From Alphaproteobacteria bacterium (lineage in GTDB: Bacteria; Pseudomonadota; Alphaproteobacteria; Puniceispirillales; Puniceispirillaceae), in the NCBI GenBank assembly GCA_009936885.1, contig JAACDT010000033.1, forward strand, positions 1 to 5,618: 5,618 nucleotides of DNA, written 5' to 3'. Both the position numbers and the translations under genes were made by a program. How positions within the stretch are numbered: position 1 is the first letter of the stretch; each line of letters starts with the position of its first letter. Below, in pieces: positions 1-5,618 of the stretch. Below the pieces are notes generated by a model that was not told where the DNA came from, searched no databases, and worked only from the letters and a program-made list of their open reading frames with translations.

Positions 1-1
1 G

Positions 2-2011
2 AAAACGGCATCAAAAAATGACGTTTACCAGCAAATTGGTATGATCGCAGGAATACCAAATGCAGGACAGGTGAACAGCCTTTCAACTATCAATATCCGT
101 GGTGAGCGCTCCGTGACTTGTTGGGGAGATTATGACAGACATCCCTCTGAAGGCCCGCTCCCCGACGATGCCCCTGCTGTATGCGAGATTTTAAGGCAGC
201 AACCTGATGCGCTAGAGAGGGCAGCTGAATTAGATGCTGAGTTTGGTAGCAATCCAGATTTAGAAAAAATGCCAATGTATGGTGTAACTTTTTCGTTTAA
301 GGATCCGTTCGATACTAAGGATATGCGCTCAACCGGAGGAGCTGATGCGGCTTATGAAATTGATTTTCCAGCGCGCGATCACATGCTTGTAAAGCAGCTC
401 AGAGACAAAGGTGCCATCATTTTTGCTAAGGCAGTAAACACTGAATATAACGGAAGAGCTGGCGACCCTGGCGGTAACCACAGCCCCACAAAAATACTTC
501 CCTCTACCTTAGGCTATCAGCGTTCAAGTTGGGGCGGTAATCCTTCTAATCCCTATGACACAACAAGGGCTGCTTCTCTTGGTTCAAGTTCAGGTTCTGC
601 TGTATCTGTCAGCACTAATTTAGTTATGGCAAGCCTTGGCGAGGAAACAAGAGCCTCATGCAGAGGACCATCAAACCATAATGCCATTAGTCTTATTCTA
701 CCTCACAAGGCTATGATCGGGTTTGACGGAGGGGCTATTGGGGCTGATATTTACTGCGATAGAACAGGCGTTAACGGAAAATCACTGCCTGATTGCGCAA
801 AAATTTTAGATGCTTTAAAGGATCCAGAACAAGGCTATTATGATGATCGAGATCCCTACACTACCGTCCCACGCTCATCTATTATCCAAAGTACTTTTGT
901 CAGCAATCTTGCTACTAAAACATCTGATCCGTCCCTTGACGGAGTGCGTTTAGGCCTCGTGTCAGAATCGCTTGTCTATCCTGAGGACTCGGTAACGGAA
1001 AGGCCAATAGTGGATGCTGCAATAACCGAGATAAAAGACATTCTTGGCCAGAAGCTTGGGGCTAGTCTATTGCAATCTTCTGACCCTTTATGGCAACAGG
1101 ATTCAGATTTGGGTTCAATGAGAGTTGACTTTCGGAAGGCTTTAACACGACTACTTCCTGTTTTTATGCCAGACATACTTTTTCGTTTAGATAATCAAGG
1201 GAGCCCTGTTTTTGTTGATTTCGCAGCAGCTATAAAACCAACAGAATTTATTCCAGGAAAGCTTTTTGGAACAGGCAGGCTAGATCCGATTGATTATATG
1301 GTTGGTCTTGCTGAGGGCAGCATTGCTCCGCCGCGCAATTTAACGATTGCATCTATTCAAGAACAAAAGCTAGCCAATAGTTTTCGTTTTCATATAAGTC
1401 AGTATCTACTTCGCAGAGCAGAGGATTGGAAATCAGCTGGCTTCCATGAGACACTGGATAATTGGGCCAAATTAAATGCGAGATCTAAATTCTGGGGGGA
1501 CGACCAGCGTGCTGGCTTTAAGAATTGGGAAGAAACGACAGATCCACGAAACGACCTTGACGGCAGACAGGGTGTGAATGAGCGCATTATGCTGCGCGAA
1601 TTATTAAGACGAATTGATATGATGGTATTAATTGAGAATGAACTAGATGCTTTTGTTCGCCTTCATACGCCTTGGGCACCAGGTATTATAGGTCAGCCTC
1701 ATCAATATGACACCATTCATAATTTGCGACCAGAAAGTTTATATGGCCCGAATGCAGGTTTATCTGAAATACTAGTTCCAGCAGGGTTTGTTACAACAAC
1801 ATATGACCCTGTTTTTACACTGAACGCTGATGGTACTAAATATATCTCCAAAGCGAGTGATAAACCGACCAAAATAGAAGAGCCAGGGTTACCATTCTCT
1901 CTTGTATTTCGTTCGGAGCCAGGGACAGAAGATACATTATTATCAATTGCTTCTACCTATGAAAATGCATCAAAGCGCCGAATTTCGCCTCCGAATTTTG
2001 GTCCGCTATAA
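2..2011 (+). CDS. Amidase-signature family hydrolase, 5' end outside the window
   Basis: Probable amidase (amide or related C-N/ester hydrolase) of the amidase-signature family, whose enzymes use a Lys/cis-Ser/Ser triad. Numbering from the ATG at 41: the catalytic Lys is K87 in FKDPFDTKD; the glycine-serine loop is at 181-187 (GSSSGSA, cis-Ser probably S183); the nucleophile is S206 in ETRASCRGP. A conserved downstream block (DRTG...DCAKILDAL) ends near residue 259. The usual GG before the nucleophile is replaced by R204-A205, and 96 residues separate K87 from S183 against about 75 in GatA-type enzymes, because of an extra stretch near 138-165. The frame is open from base 2 to 41, and no Shine-Dalgarno precedes the ATG at 41, so the true start is probably upstream. 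At 669 or more codons it is longer than typical members (450-550). I see no membrane segment in the visible part. No GatB or GatC is nearby, so a tRNA amidotransferase role is unlikely. Substrate unknown. Family assignment is firm; activity is inferred. Confidence 0.85.
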   Translation, partial: KTASKNDVYQQIGMIAGIPNAGQVNSLSTINIRGERSVTCWGDYDRHPSEGPLPDDAPAVCEILRQQPDALERAAELDAEFGSNPDLEKMPMYGVTFSFKDPFDTKDMRSTGGADAAYEIDFPARDHMLVKQLRDKGAIIFAKAVNTEYNGRAGDPGGNHSPTKILPSTLGYQRSSWGGNPSNPYDTTRAASLGSSSGSAVSVSTNLVMASLGEETRASCRGPSNHNAISLILPHKAMIGFDGGAIGADIYCDRTGVNGKSLPDCAKILDALKDPEQGYYDDRDPYTTVPRSSIIQSTFVSNLATKTSDPSLDGVRLGLVSESLVYPEDSVTERPIVDAAITEIKDILGQKLGASLLQSSDPLWQQDSDLGSMRVDFRKALTRLLPVFMPDILFRLDNQGSPVFVDFAAAIKPTEFIPGKLFGTGRLDPIDYMVGLAEGSIAPPRNLTIASIQEQKLANSFRFHISQYLLRRAEDWKSAGFHETLDNWAKLNARSKFWGDDQRAGFKNWEETTDPRNDLDGRQGVNERIMLRELLRRIDMMVLIENELDAFVRLHTPWAPGIIGQPHQYDTIHNLRPESLYGPNAGLSEILVPAGFVTTTYDPVFTLNADGTKYISKASDKPTKIEEPGLPFSLVFRSEPGTEDTLLSIASTYENASKRRISPPNFGPL

Positions 2012-2020
2012 CCCTGTTTT

Positions 2021-2953
2021 TTAATTTTGCCAGTGTTTTGCTTTAGCTATCAGTGCCGACATAACTTTTGTTGGGTAGTCGGTTACGATGGCATCCACAC
2101 CAAGTTCAATCATAGCTTCAATATCATCAAGCTCATTAAGCGTCCAAACAACCACAATTAAGTTATTTTCTCGAGCAGATAATAGTCTATCATGAGTTAT
2201 ATCCTTGAAATAGGGGCACCAAACAGACCCACCTAACGCGCAAATTTTTTCGGGAACAGCATTGGAATGTCCTGCTGCATCCTGCATATACATCTGTAAT
2301 GGTTGATAGTTTTCAGTCTCATTTTGATAGCCTTTTTTTGTCAAGAACGAGGTTGTGATTTCTGGGTCCTTTTTTTTGCACTCGCTCAATAAAAGCCAGT
2401 CAAAACTATGCAAAAGAACTTTGTTTAAAAGATTAGCGTCTCTTATTTGTTTTGTAACAAGACTAGCTATATTTGCTCTATCTTGGCTCGAATAATTAGG
2501 TTCTGATTTAATTTCGACCATCAAACGCATTTGTTCAAATTCAGGCTGTTGCATTTTTTCAAATAATTCCTGAAGAGTTGGCATATAAATGCCGTCTAGC
2601 TGCGCTTGTTCTGGAAACCGTTTTCCATAATCACTATCGAGGTCCAATCTACCAATCTCGTAGTTTTTAATCTGTTCAACTGTTAATGATGAGACTTTAA
2701 TATTCTTGTTCACAAATTCGCCATCAACATCTCGACTGGTAGATGGGTTGATGGTGTGATTATGGGTAATTATGGGAGTTTTATCTTTAGAAAATACGAC
2801 ATCTAATTCGATGAGGGTCACGCCTATTTTTAAAATATTCTCGAATCCAACCATACTATTTTCTGGGAAGAGACCCCGCGCACCGCGATGTCCGACGATA
2901 CGGATTATTCTCGCAGAGCCCCGAAAAGCATCAAGTAGTAGCTCACACTTCAC
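2021..2953 (-). CDS. Glycerophosphodiester phosphodiesterase (GDPD family), cytoplasmic
   Basis: Likely hydrolyses glycerophosphodiesters (deacylated phospholipids) to glycerol 3-phosphate and an alcohol, with a metal-dependent GDPD TIM barrel filling the protein. Visible signature: HRGARG at 22-27 followed by PEN at 30-32, the metal-binding pair E49/D51, H64 as probable second catalytic histidine (THNH rather than the common HD), PTLQE at 125-129, E147 in VEIK, WTLN at 270-273 and TDYP at 291-294. The 310-residue length suits a bacterial UgpQ-like enzyme. There is no signal peptide, so the cytoplasm is expected. The start is GTG at 2953; no upstream in-frame start precedes a stop codon at 2980-2978, and a start at M34 would remove the catalytic HRG motif. 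GTG overlaps the TGA of the acyl-CoA synthetase gene (GTGA), with AAAGG 12 bases upstream, pointing to translational coupling. It is the last gene of the - strand cluster. The headgroup preference cannot be read from the sequence. Confidence 0.93.
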   Translation of the reverse strand: MKCELLLDAFRGSARIIRIVGHRGARGLFPENSMVGFENILKIGVTLIELDVVFSKDKTPIITHNHTINPSTSRDVDGEFVNKNIKVSSLTVEQIKNYEIGRLDLDSDYGKRFPEQAQLDGIYMPTLQELFEKMQQPEFEQMRLMVEIKSEPNYSSQDRANIASLVTKQIRDANLLNKVLLHSFDWLLLSECKKKDPEITTSFLTKKGYQNETENYQPLQMYMQDAAGHSNAVPEKICALGGSVWCPYFKDITHDRLLSARENNLIVVVWTLNELDDIEAMIELGVDAIVTDYPTKVMSALIAKAKHWQN

Positions 2954-4596
2954 TTCGCAGACTGACCTTTCGCAATTTCAGACGCTTTTGCGCGTAGCTG
3001 TACCTTTTGAACTTTTCCAGTAGATGTCTTGTCAATAGGGCCAAAAACAAACAAATTTGGTAGTTTAAATCCTGCCAAATACTGTTTGCACCACTCTCTA
3101 AGCTCGCTGCTGGAAAGCCTGCATCCGGTTTTTAATTCTACAAAGGCACAGGGAGTCTCACCCCACTTTTCATGAGGAGCTGCAACTACAGCAACCGCGG
3201 ATACATACGAGTGCTTATATAACACCTCTTCAATCTCAATAGATGAGATATTCTCGCCACCAGAGATAATGATATCTTTAAGCCGATCTTTGAGTTGAAT
3301 ATAGCCATCAGGATAAACCACCCCCAAATCGCCAGAATGAAACCATCCATCCTTCATAGCATCTCTGGTTGCAGAAGCATTCTTTAAATATCCCTTCATA
3401 ACGATATTTCCTCGGAACATTACTTCGCCAATTGTTTTGCCATTGCGCGGGACAGGCTCCATCTTTTCAGAATTAAATACATCAAGCCCTTCTAGCGCAT
3501 GATATCGCACCCCCTGACGCGCTTTTAGGGTAGCCTGAGATGCATTGGGTAATTCTGACCATTCGCTATGCCAGTCATTTATAACAGCAGGGCCATAAAC
3601 CTCTGTAAGGCCATAAAGGTGCGTGACATTAAATCCAGCATTATGCATGTCTGTTAGTAGCTTTTCAGGGGGCGGTGCTGCTGCAGTGAAAAATTCGACC
3701 GGTTCCTCAAGAGTTTGTTTTACCTCTTCTTCAGCATCTATAATTGTTGACATGACAATAGGTGCTCCACAAAGATGCGTAACCTTATGTTGGTTTAATA
3801 ACTGCCAAATAGCTTCTGCTCTCACCTCTCTTAGACATACATGAATGCCACCCACAACTGATATGCTCCAAGGAAAACACCAGCCATTGCAATGAAACAT
3901 TGGCAGTGTCCACAAATAAACAGCGTGTTTTTTAATCGAAGCGGTGACAATATTACCCTGCGCAAGCAAATAGGCGCCGCGATGGTCATACACAACCCCC
4001 TTTGGAGTGCCTGTCGTACCAGAGGTGTAATTTACACTAATCGCATCCCATTCATCTTTTGGCATTAGCCAGTCAAAGGCCTCATCTCCGCTTTGCAGTG
4101 CTTCTTCATAATCATATTCACCTATCTGAGGATATGCGTGTTGAAGCTCTTTATCGTTATAATCTATGATTATTGGTTTACCTGTCATTGTGGTTGTGGC
4201 TTCTGATACAATTGAAGAGAAAGACGTATCTGCTATAAGCATTTTGCTTTCAGCATGGTCTAATTGAAATGCGATAGCAGAAGCATCAAGCCTTGTATTT
4301 ATAGCATGCAAAACACCGCCACACATTGGAACAGCATAATGCGCCTCCAGCATAGAGGGCGTATTTGCAAGCATTACAGAAACAGTATCTCCCCGGCCAA
4401 TCCCGTTTATTGAGAGGAATGAGGCAAGCTTTCGACAACGAATATAAAATTCTGAATAACTATATTTCTGCCCCTCATAAATGATAGCTATGCGGGATGG
4501 ATACACACTCGCAGCACGTTCCAGGAGTGTTAGTGGTGTAAGCGGTTGATAATTTGCAGGGGTACGCTCTAAATTCTGGCTATAAATATCTGACAT
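2950..4596 (-). CDS. AMP-forming acyl-CoA synthetase (ANL superfamily)
   Basis: Activates a carboxylic acid with ATP to an acyl-adenylate and then to acyl-CoA. The 548 residues carry the complete set of ANL motifs: the P-loop YTSGTTGTPKG at 190-200, PMFHCNGW at 232-239, YGLTE at 328-332, HSGDLG at 420-425 with ribose-binding D423, the hinge DRLKD at 437-441, GGENIS at 446-451, and the C-terminal STGK at 525-528 with catalytic K528. Nothing essential is missing. The N-terminal region (PLTLLERAA, MLANTP, INTRLD) resembles the large bacterial and plant AAE-type group acting on short- and medium-chain or aromatic acids. Methylmercaptopropionate-CoA ligases (DmdB) are a possible relative, so the substrate is open. 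No signal or membrane segment is seen; a cytosolic enzyme is expected. The ATG at 4596 is preceded by AGGG (4610-4607) with a 10-base spacer that contains eight T in a row. It lies 32 bases after the crotonase-fold gene and overlaps the phosphodiesterase gene by 4 bases. Confidence 0.95.
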   Translation of the reverse strand: MSDIYSQNLERTPANYQPLTPLTLLERAASVYPSRIAIIYEGQKYSYSEFYIRCRKLASFLSINGIGRGDTVSVMLANTPSMLEAHYAVPMCGGVLHAINTRLDASAIAFQLDHAESKMLIADTSFSSIVSEATTTMTGKPIIIDYNDKELQHAYPQIGEYDYEEALQSGDEAFDWLMPKDEWDAISVNYTSGTTGTPKGVVYDHRGAYLLAQGNIVTASIKKHAVYLWTLPMFHCNGWCFPWSISVVGGIHVCLREVRAEAIWQLLNQHKVTHLCGAPIVMSTIIDAEEEVKQTLEEPVEFFTAAAPPPEKLLTDMHNAGFNVTHLYGLTEVYGPAVINDWHSEWSELPNASQATLKARQGVRYHALEGLDVFNSEKMEPVPRNGKTIGEVMFRGNIVMKGYLKNASATRDAMKDGWFHSGDLGVVYPDGYIQLKDRLKDIIISGGENISSIEIEEVLYKHSYVSAVAVVAAPHEKWGETPCAFVELKTGCRLSSSELREWCKQYLAGFKLPNLFVFGPIDKTSTGKVQKVQLRAKASEIAKGQSAK

Positions 4597-4628
4597 AAAA
4601 AAAACGCCCTGCCTATTCTCAAGCTATA

Positions 4629-5432
4629 TTATGTATCCTGCCATTCTGGCTTTCTTTTTGTTAAAAATGCTGAAATACCTTCTTCAGCATCCCTTTTTAG
4701 CATATTATCCACCATGACTTCACAGCAATATTGATAAGCTTTGCTAAGCGTCATTTCTGATTGCTGGTAAAATGCCTTTTTGCCAATAGCTAGGGTTAAA
4801 CTAGATTTAGAGGCAATCTTGTTTGCAACTGCATTTACCTCTTCGGTGAGCAACGCATCATCACAGGACCGATTAATCAGTCCAATCTGCTCAGCTCGTT
4901 TGCTATCAACCATATCGCCTGTCAATAGCATCTCCATGGCATGCTTATTTAATACATTTCGTGACAACGCAACCATGGGAGTAGAACAGAATAAACCGAT
5001 ATTTACGCCGGGGGTAGCAAATCTTGAAGAATGTGATGCTATCGCCAAATCGCAACTTGCCACAATCTGGCAACCAGCAGCTGTTGCAGTGCCATTTACC
5101 TCTGCTATTACGGGCTTGGGATGAGTTACAATTACTTCCATCACGTCGCTACATTTATCAAATAATTTTTTAAAATAAGTGATACCTTTATCTTCGCTAT
5201 TGCGAGCTTGAGTTATCTCTTTTAAGTCATGTCCGGCGCAAAAGACCCCACCTTTGGCTGCTATTATGATTACCCTAACCTGAGAATTTTCAGCAGCTGC
5301 CATCATTTTTGCATAAAGCAAATCAAGCATATTTTCCGATAAAGCGTTCCTGCGTTTTTCGTCATTTAATGTAAGCCGCAAAATTCCAGAAGACAGCTCC
5401 TCTAGCACAATTTCTTCTTTATTAGGTGTCAT
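4629..5432 (-). CDS. ECHDC3-type enoyl-CoA hydratase/isomerase family protein without catalytic glutamates
   Basis: Crotonase-fold protein closely resembling eukaryotic ECHDC3 and its bacterial relatives. Numbering from the longer frame start at 5447: substrate loop KRRNALS at 31-37, oxyanion-hole segment FCAGHDLKE at 69-77, NGTATAAGCQ at 118-127, FATPGVNIGLF at 143-153, and the C-terminal helices ending FLTKRKPEW. In mitochondrial enoyl-CoA hydratase two glutamates activate water; the aligned positions here are Q127 and G147, so both are absent, as I recall for ECHDC3. Acyl-CoA binding is likely, classical hydration doubtful; another crotonase reaction or a non-catalytic role is possible. 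I place the start at the ATG at 5432 (267 residues), because GGAGAG sits 6 bases upstream of it, whereas the ATG at 5447 (272 residues) has no Shine-Dalgarno. It is the first gene of the - strand cluster, 32 bases before the acyl-CoA synthetase. Family assignment is firm; the reaction is unknown. Confidence 0.92.
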   Translation of the reverse strand: MTPNKEEIVLEELSSGILRLTLNDEKRRNALSENMLDLLYAKMMAAAENSQVRVIIIAAKGGVFCAGHDLKEITQARNSEDKGITYFKKLFDKCSDVMEVIVTHPKPVIAEVNGTATAAGCQIVASCDLAIASHSSRFATPGVNIGLFCSTPMVALSRNVLNKHAMEMLLTGDMVDSKRAEQIGLINRSCDDALLTEEVNAVANKIASKSSLTLAIGKKAFYQQSEMTLSKAYQYCCEVMVDNMLKRDAEEGISAFLTKRKPEWQDT

Positions 5433-5438
5433 TTGTGG

Positions 5439-5444
5439 CTCTCC
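5439..5444 (-). promoter_or_regulatory. Ribosome binding site GGAGAG deciding the crotonase-fold gene start
   Basis: On the - strand GGAGAG is followed by CCACAA and then ATG at 5432, a 6-base spacer that suits a strong Shine-Dalgarno. It lies inside the five extra codons of the longer reading that starts at 5447, and nothing similar precedes that upstream ATG. This is the reason for choosing 5432 as the start. Confidence 0.75.
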
Positions 5445-5477
5445 CATTAGGGCTTCAATAACTGTGATGAGTGAATT

Positions 5478-5483
5478 ATTTTA
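5478..5483 (-). promoter_or_regulatory. Weak -10 candidate (TAAAAT) for the - strand operon
   Basis: The - strand cluster must start within or to the right of 5433-5568. The most -10-like hexamer found on that strand is TAAAAT at 5483-5478, with no convincing -35 at 16-18 bases upstream; TTGTAC at 5499-5494 is too close. It is given only as the best available candidate. Confidence 0.2.
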
Positions 5484-5492
5484 TGCTACGAA

Positions 5493-5506
5493 GGTACAAT
5501 TTGACC
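5493..5506. promoter_or_regulatory. Imperfect palindrome GGT-N2-AATT-N2-ACC, candidate operator
   Basis: GGTACAATTTGACC reads as an imperfect inverted repeat with 10 of 14 positions symmetric. It lies between the two divergent genes and overlaps TTGACC (5501-5506), a possible -35 element of the rightward gene. A dimeric repressor site controlling one or both directions is possible, but no regulator gene is in the window and short palindromes arise by chance in AT-rich DNA. Confidence 0.25.
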
Positions 5507-5532
5507 AGAATTATTATTAGAGGCGGTATAAT
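5501..5532 (+). promoter_or_regulatory. Candidate sigma70-type promoter of the rightward gene
   Basis: A perfect -10 hexamer TATAAT lies at 5527-5532, about 36 bases before the ATG at 5569, which predicts a short leader of roughly 30 bases. The best -35 match, TTGACC at 5501-5506, is 20 bases upstream, longer than the ideal 17. Either it is a weak or regulated promoter, or the -35 contact is not this hexamer. The -10 call is stronger than the -35 call. Confidence 0.45.
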
Positions 5533-5557
5533 TTCCCACTACAGCTAATTTTTTTTT

Positions 5558-5561
5558 AGGA
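5558..5561 (+). promoter_or_regulatory. Ribosome binding site AGGA of the rightward gene
   Basis: AGGA is followed by a 7-base spacer (TCATAAA) and ATG at 5569, a good Shine-Dalgarno arrangement. It comes directly after nine T in a row (5549-5557). It is the main support for calling a real gene at the right edge. Confidence 0.6.
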
Positions 5562-5568
5562 TCATAAA

Positions 5569-5618
5569 ATGGTTTGGGTACAATTTTTATTCCTCGTTGC
5601 CCAAATGGTGTATGTAAC
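5569..5618 (+). CDS. Start of an unidentified gene with a hydrophobic N-terminus, 3' end outside the window
   Basis: Sixteen full codons are visible: MVWVQFLFLVAQMVYV, then two bases of the next codon. A gene is supported by a TATAAT box about 36 bases upstream, AGGA with a 7-base spacer, and a divergent arrangement with the - strand operon. The residues are almost all hydrophobic with one early glutamine at position 5 and another at 12, which fits the first transmembrane helix of an inner-membrane protein or, less likely, an uncleaved or cleaved signal segment. There is no positively charged N-region, which argues against a classical signal peptide. Too little is present to name a family. 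Confidence 0.55.
   Translation, partial: MVWVQFLFLVAQMVYV

Noticed and set aside
90..1587. Short - strand open frames (90-275, 976-1176, 1399-1587) opposite the amidase gene
   Set aside because: All are antisense to a conserved coding region and have no domain or start signal.
41..2011. GatA subunit of the Glu-tRNA(Gln) amidotransferase
   Set aside because: The signature around the nucleophile differs from GatA, the protein is far longer, and no gatB or gatC is adjacent.
2772..3023. Open frame of 83 codons on the + strand across the ligase/phosphodiesterase junction
   Set aside because: It is antisense to conserved motifs of two real genes (HRGARG and the ligase C-terminus) and shows no family features.
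4780..5124. Open frame of 114 codons on the + strand opposite the crotonase-fold gene
   Set aside because: It lies wholly inside a well-supported gene on the other strand, its product has no recognisable motif, and I see no ribosome binding site.
5493..5506. FadR-type operator for fatty-acid control
   Set aside because: The palindrome has GGT and ACC arms but an AATT centre and lacks the TGGTC-N-GACCA core of the E. coli FadR site. It is kept only as an unnamed operator candidate.
5549..5557. Run of nine T as a possible + strand terminator
   Set aside because: No GC-rich hairpin precedes it, and it sits just before a ribosome binding site and start codon, so it is more likely leader sequence.

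Overview
The window holds four readable protein genes and the first codons of a fifth. It looks like chromosomal DNA of a moderately AT-rich Pseudomonadota bacterium. An alphaproteobacterium, possibly marine, is my best guess from the protein families and tight gene packing, but no marker gene here fixes the taxon. I see no rRNA, tRNA, CRISPR array, insertion sequence or phage gene.

Layout. The left third (about 2-2011, + strand) is a large, atypical amidase-signature hydrolase. Its reading frame is open to the window edge, so its true start lies outside. It converges tail to tail, with a 9-base gap, on a three-gene cluster on the - strand. Read in transcription order, that cluster is an ECHDC3-type crotonase-fold protein (5432 to 4629), an AMP-forming acyl-CoA synthetase (4596 to 2950) and a cytoplasmic glycerophosphodiester phosphodiesterase (2953 to 2021). 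The gaps are 32 bases and then a 4-base GTGA overlap, so the three are very probably one operon. A compact AT-rich divergent promoter region follows (about 5433-5568). To its right is the start of a + strand gene with a strong ribosome binding site and a hydrophobic N-terminus, cut by the window edge after 16 codons.

How the genes may work together. The ligase activates a carboxylic acid to its CoA thioester, the crotonase-fold protein could act on an acyl-CoA, and the phosphodiesterase releases glycerol 3-phosphate from deacylated phospholipids. A lipid or carboxylic-acid salvage cluster is a reasonable reading, but the substrate is not shown by the sequence. The crotonase-fold protein lacks both catalytic glutamates of true enoyl-CoA hydratases, so ordinary beta-oxidation hydration should not be assumed.

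I found no clear previously undescribed system. The points most worth a second look are the glutamate-less crotonase tied to a ligase and a phosphodiesterase, the deviant amidase signature, and a possible operator with repeated 10-base words in the divergent promoter region.
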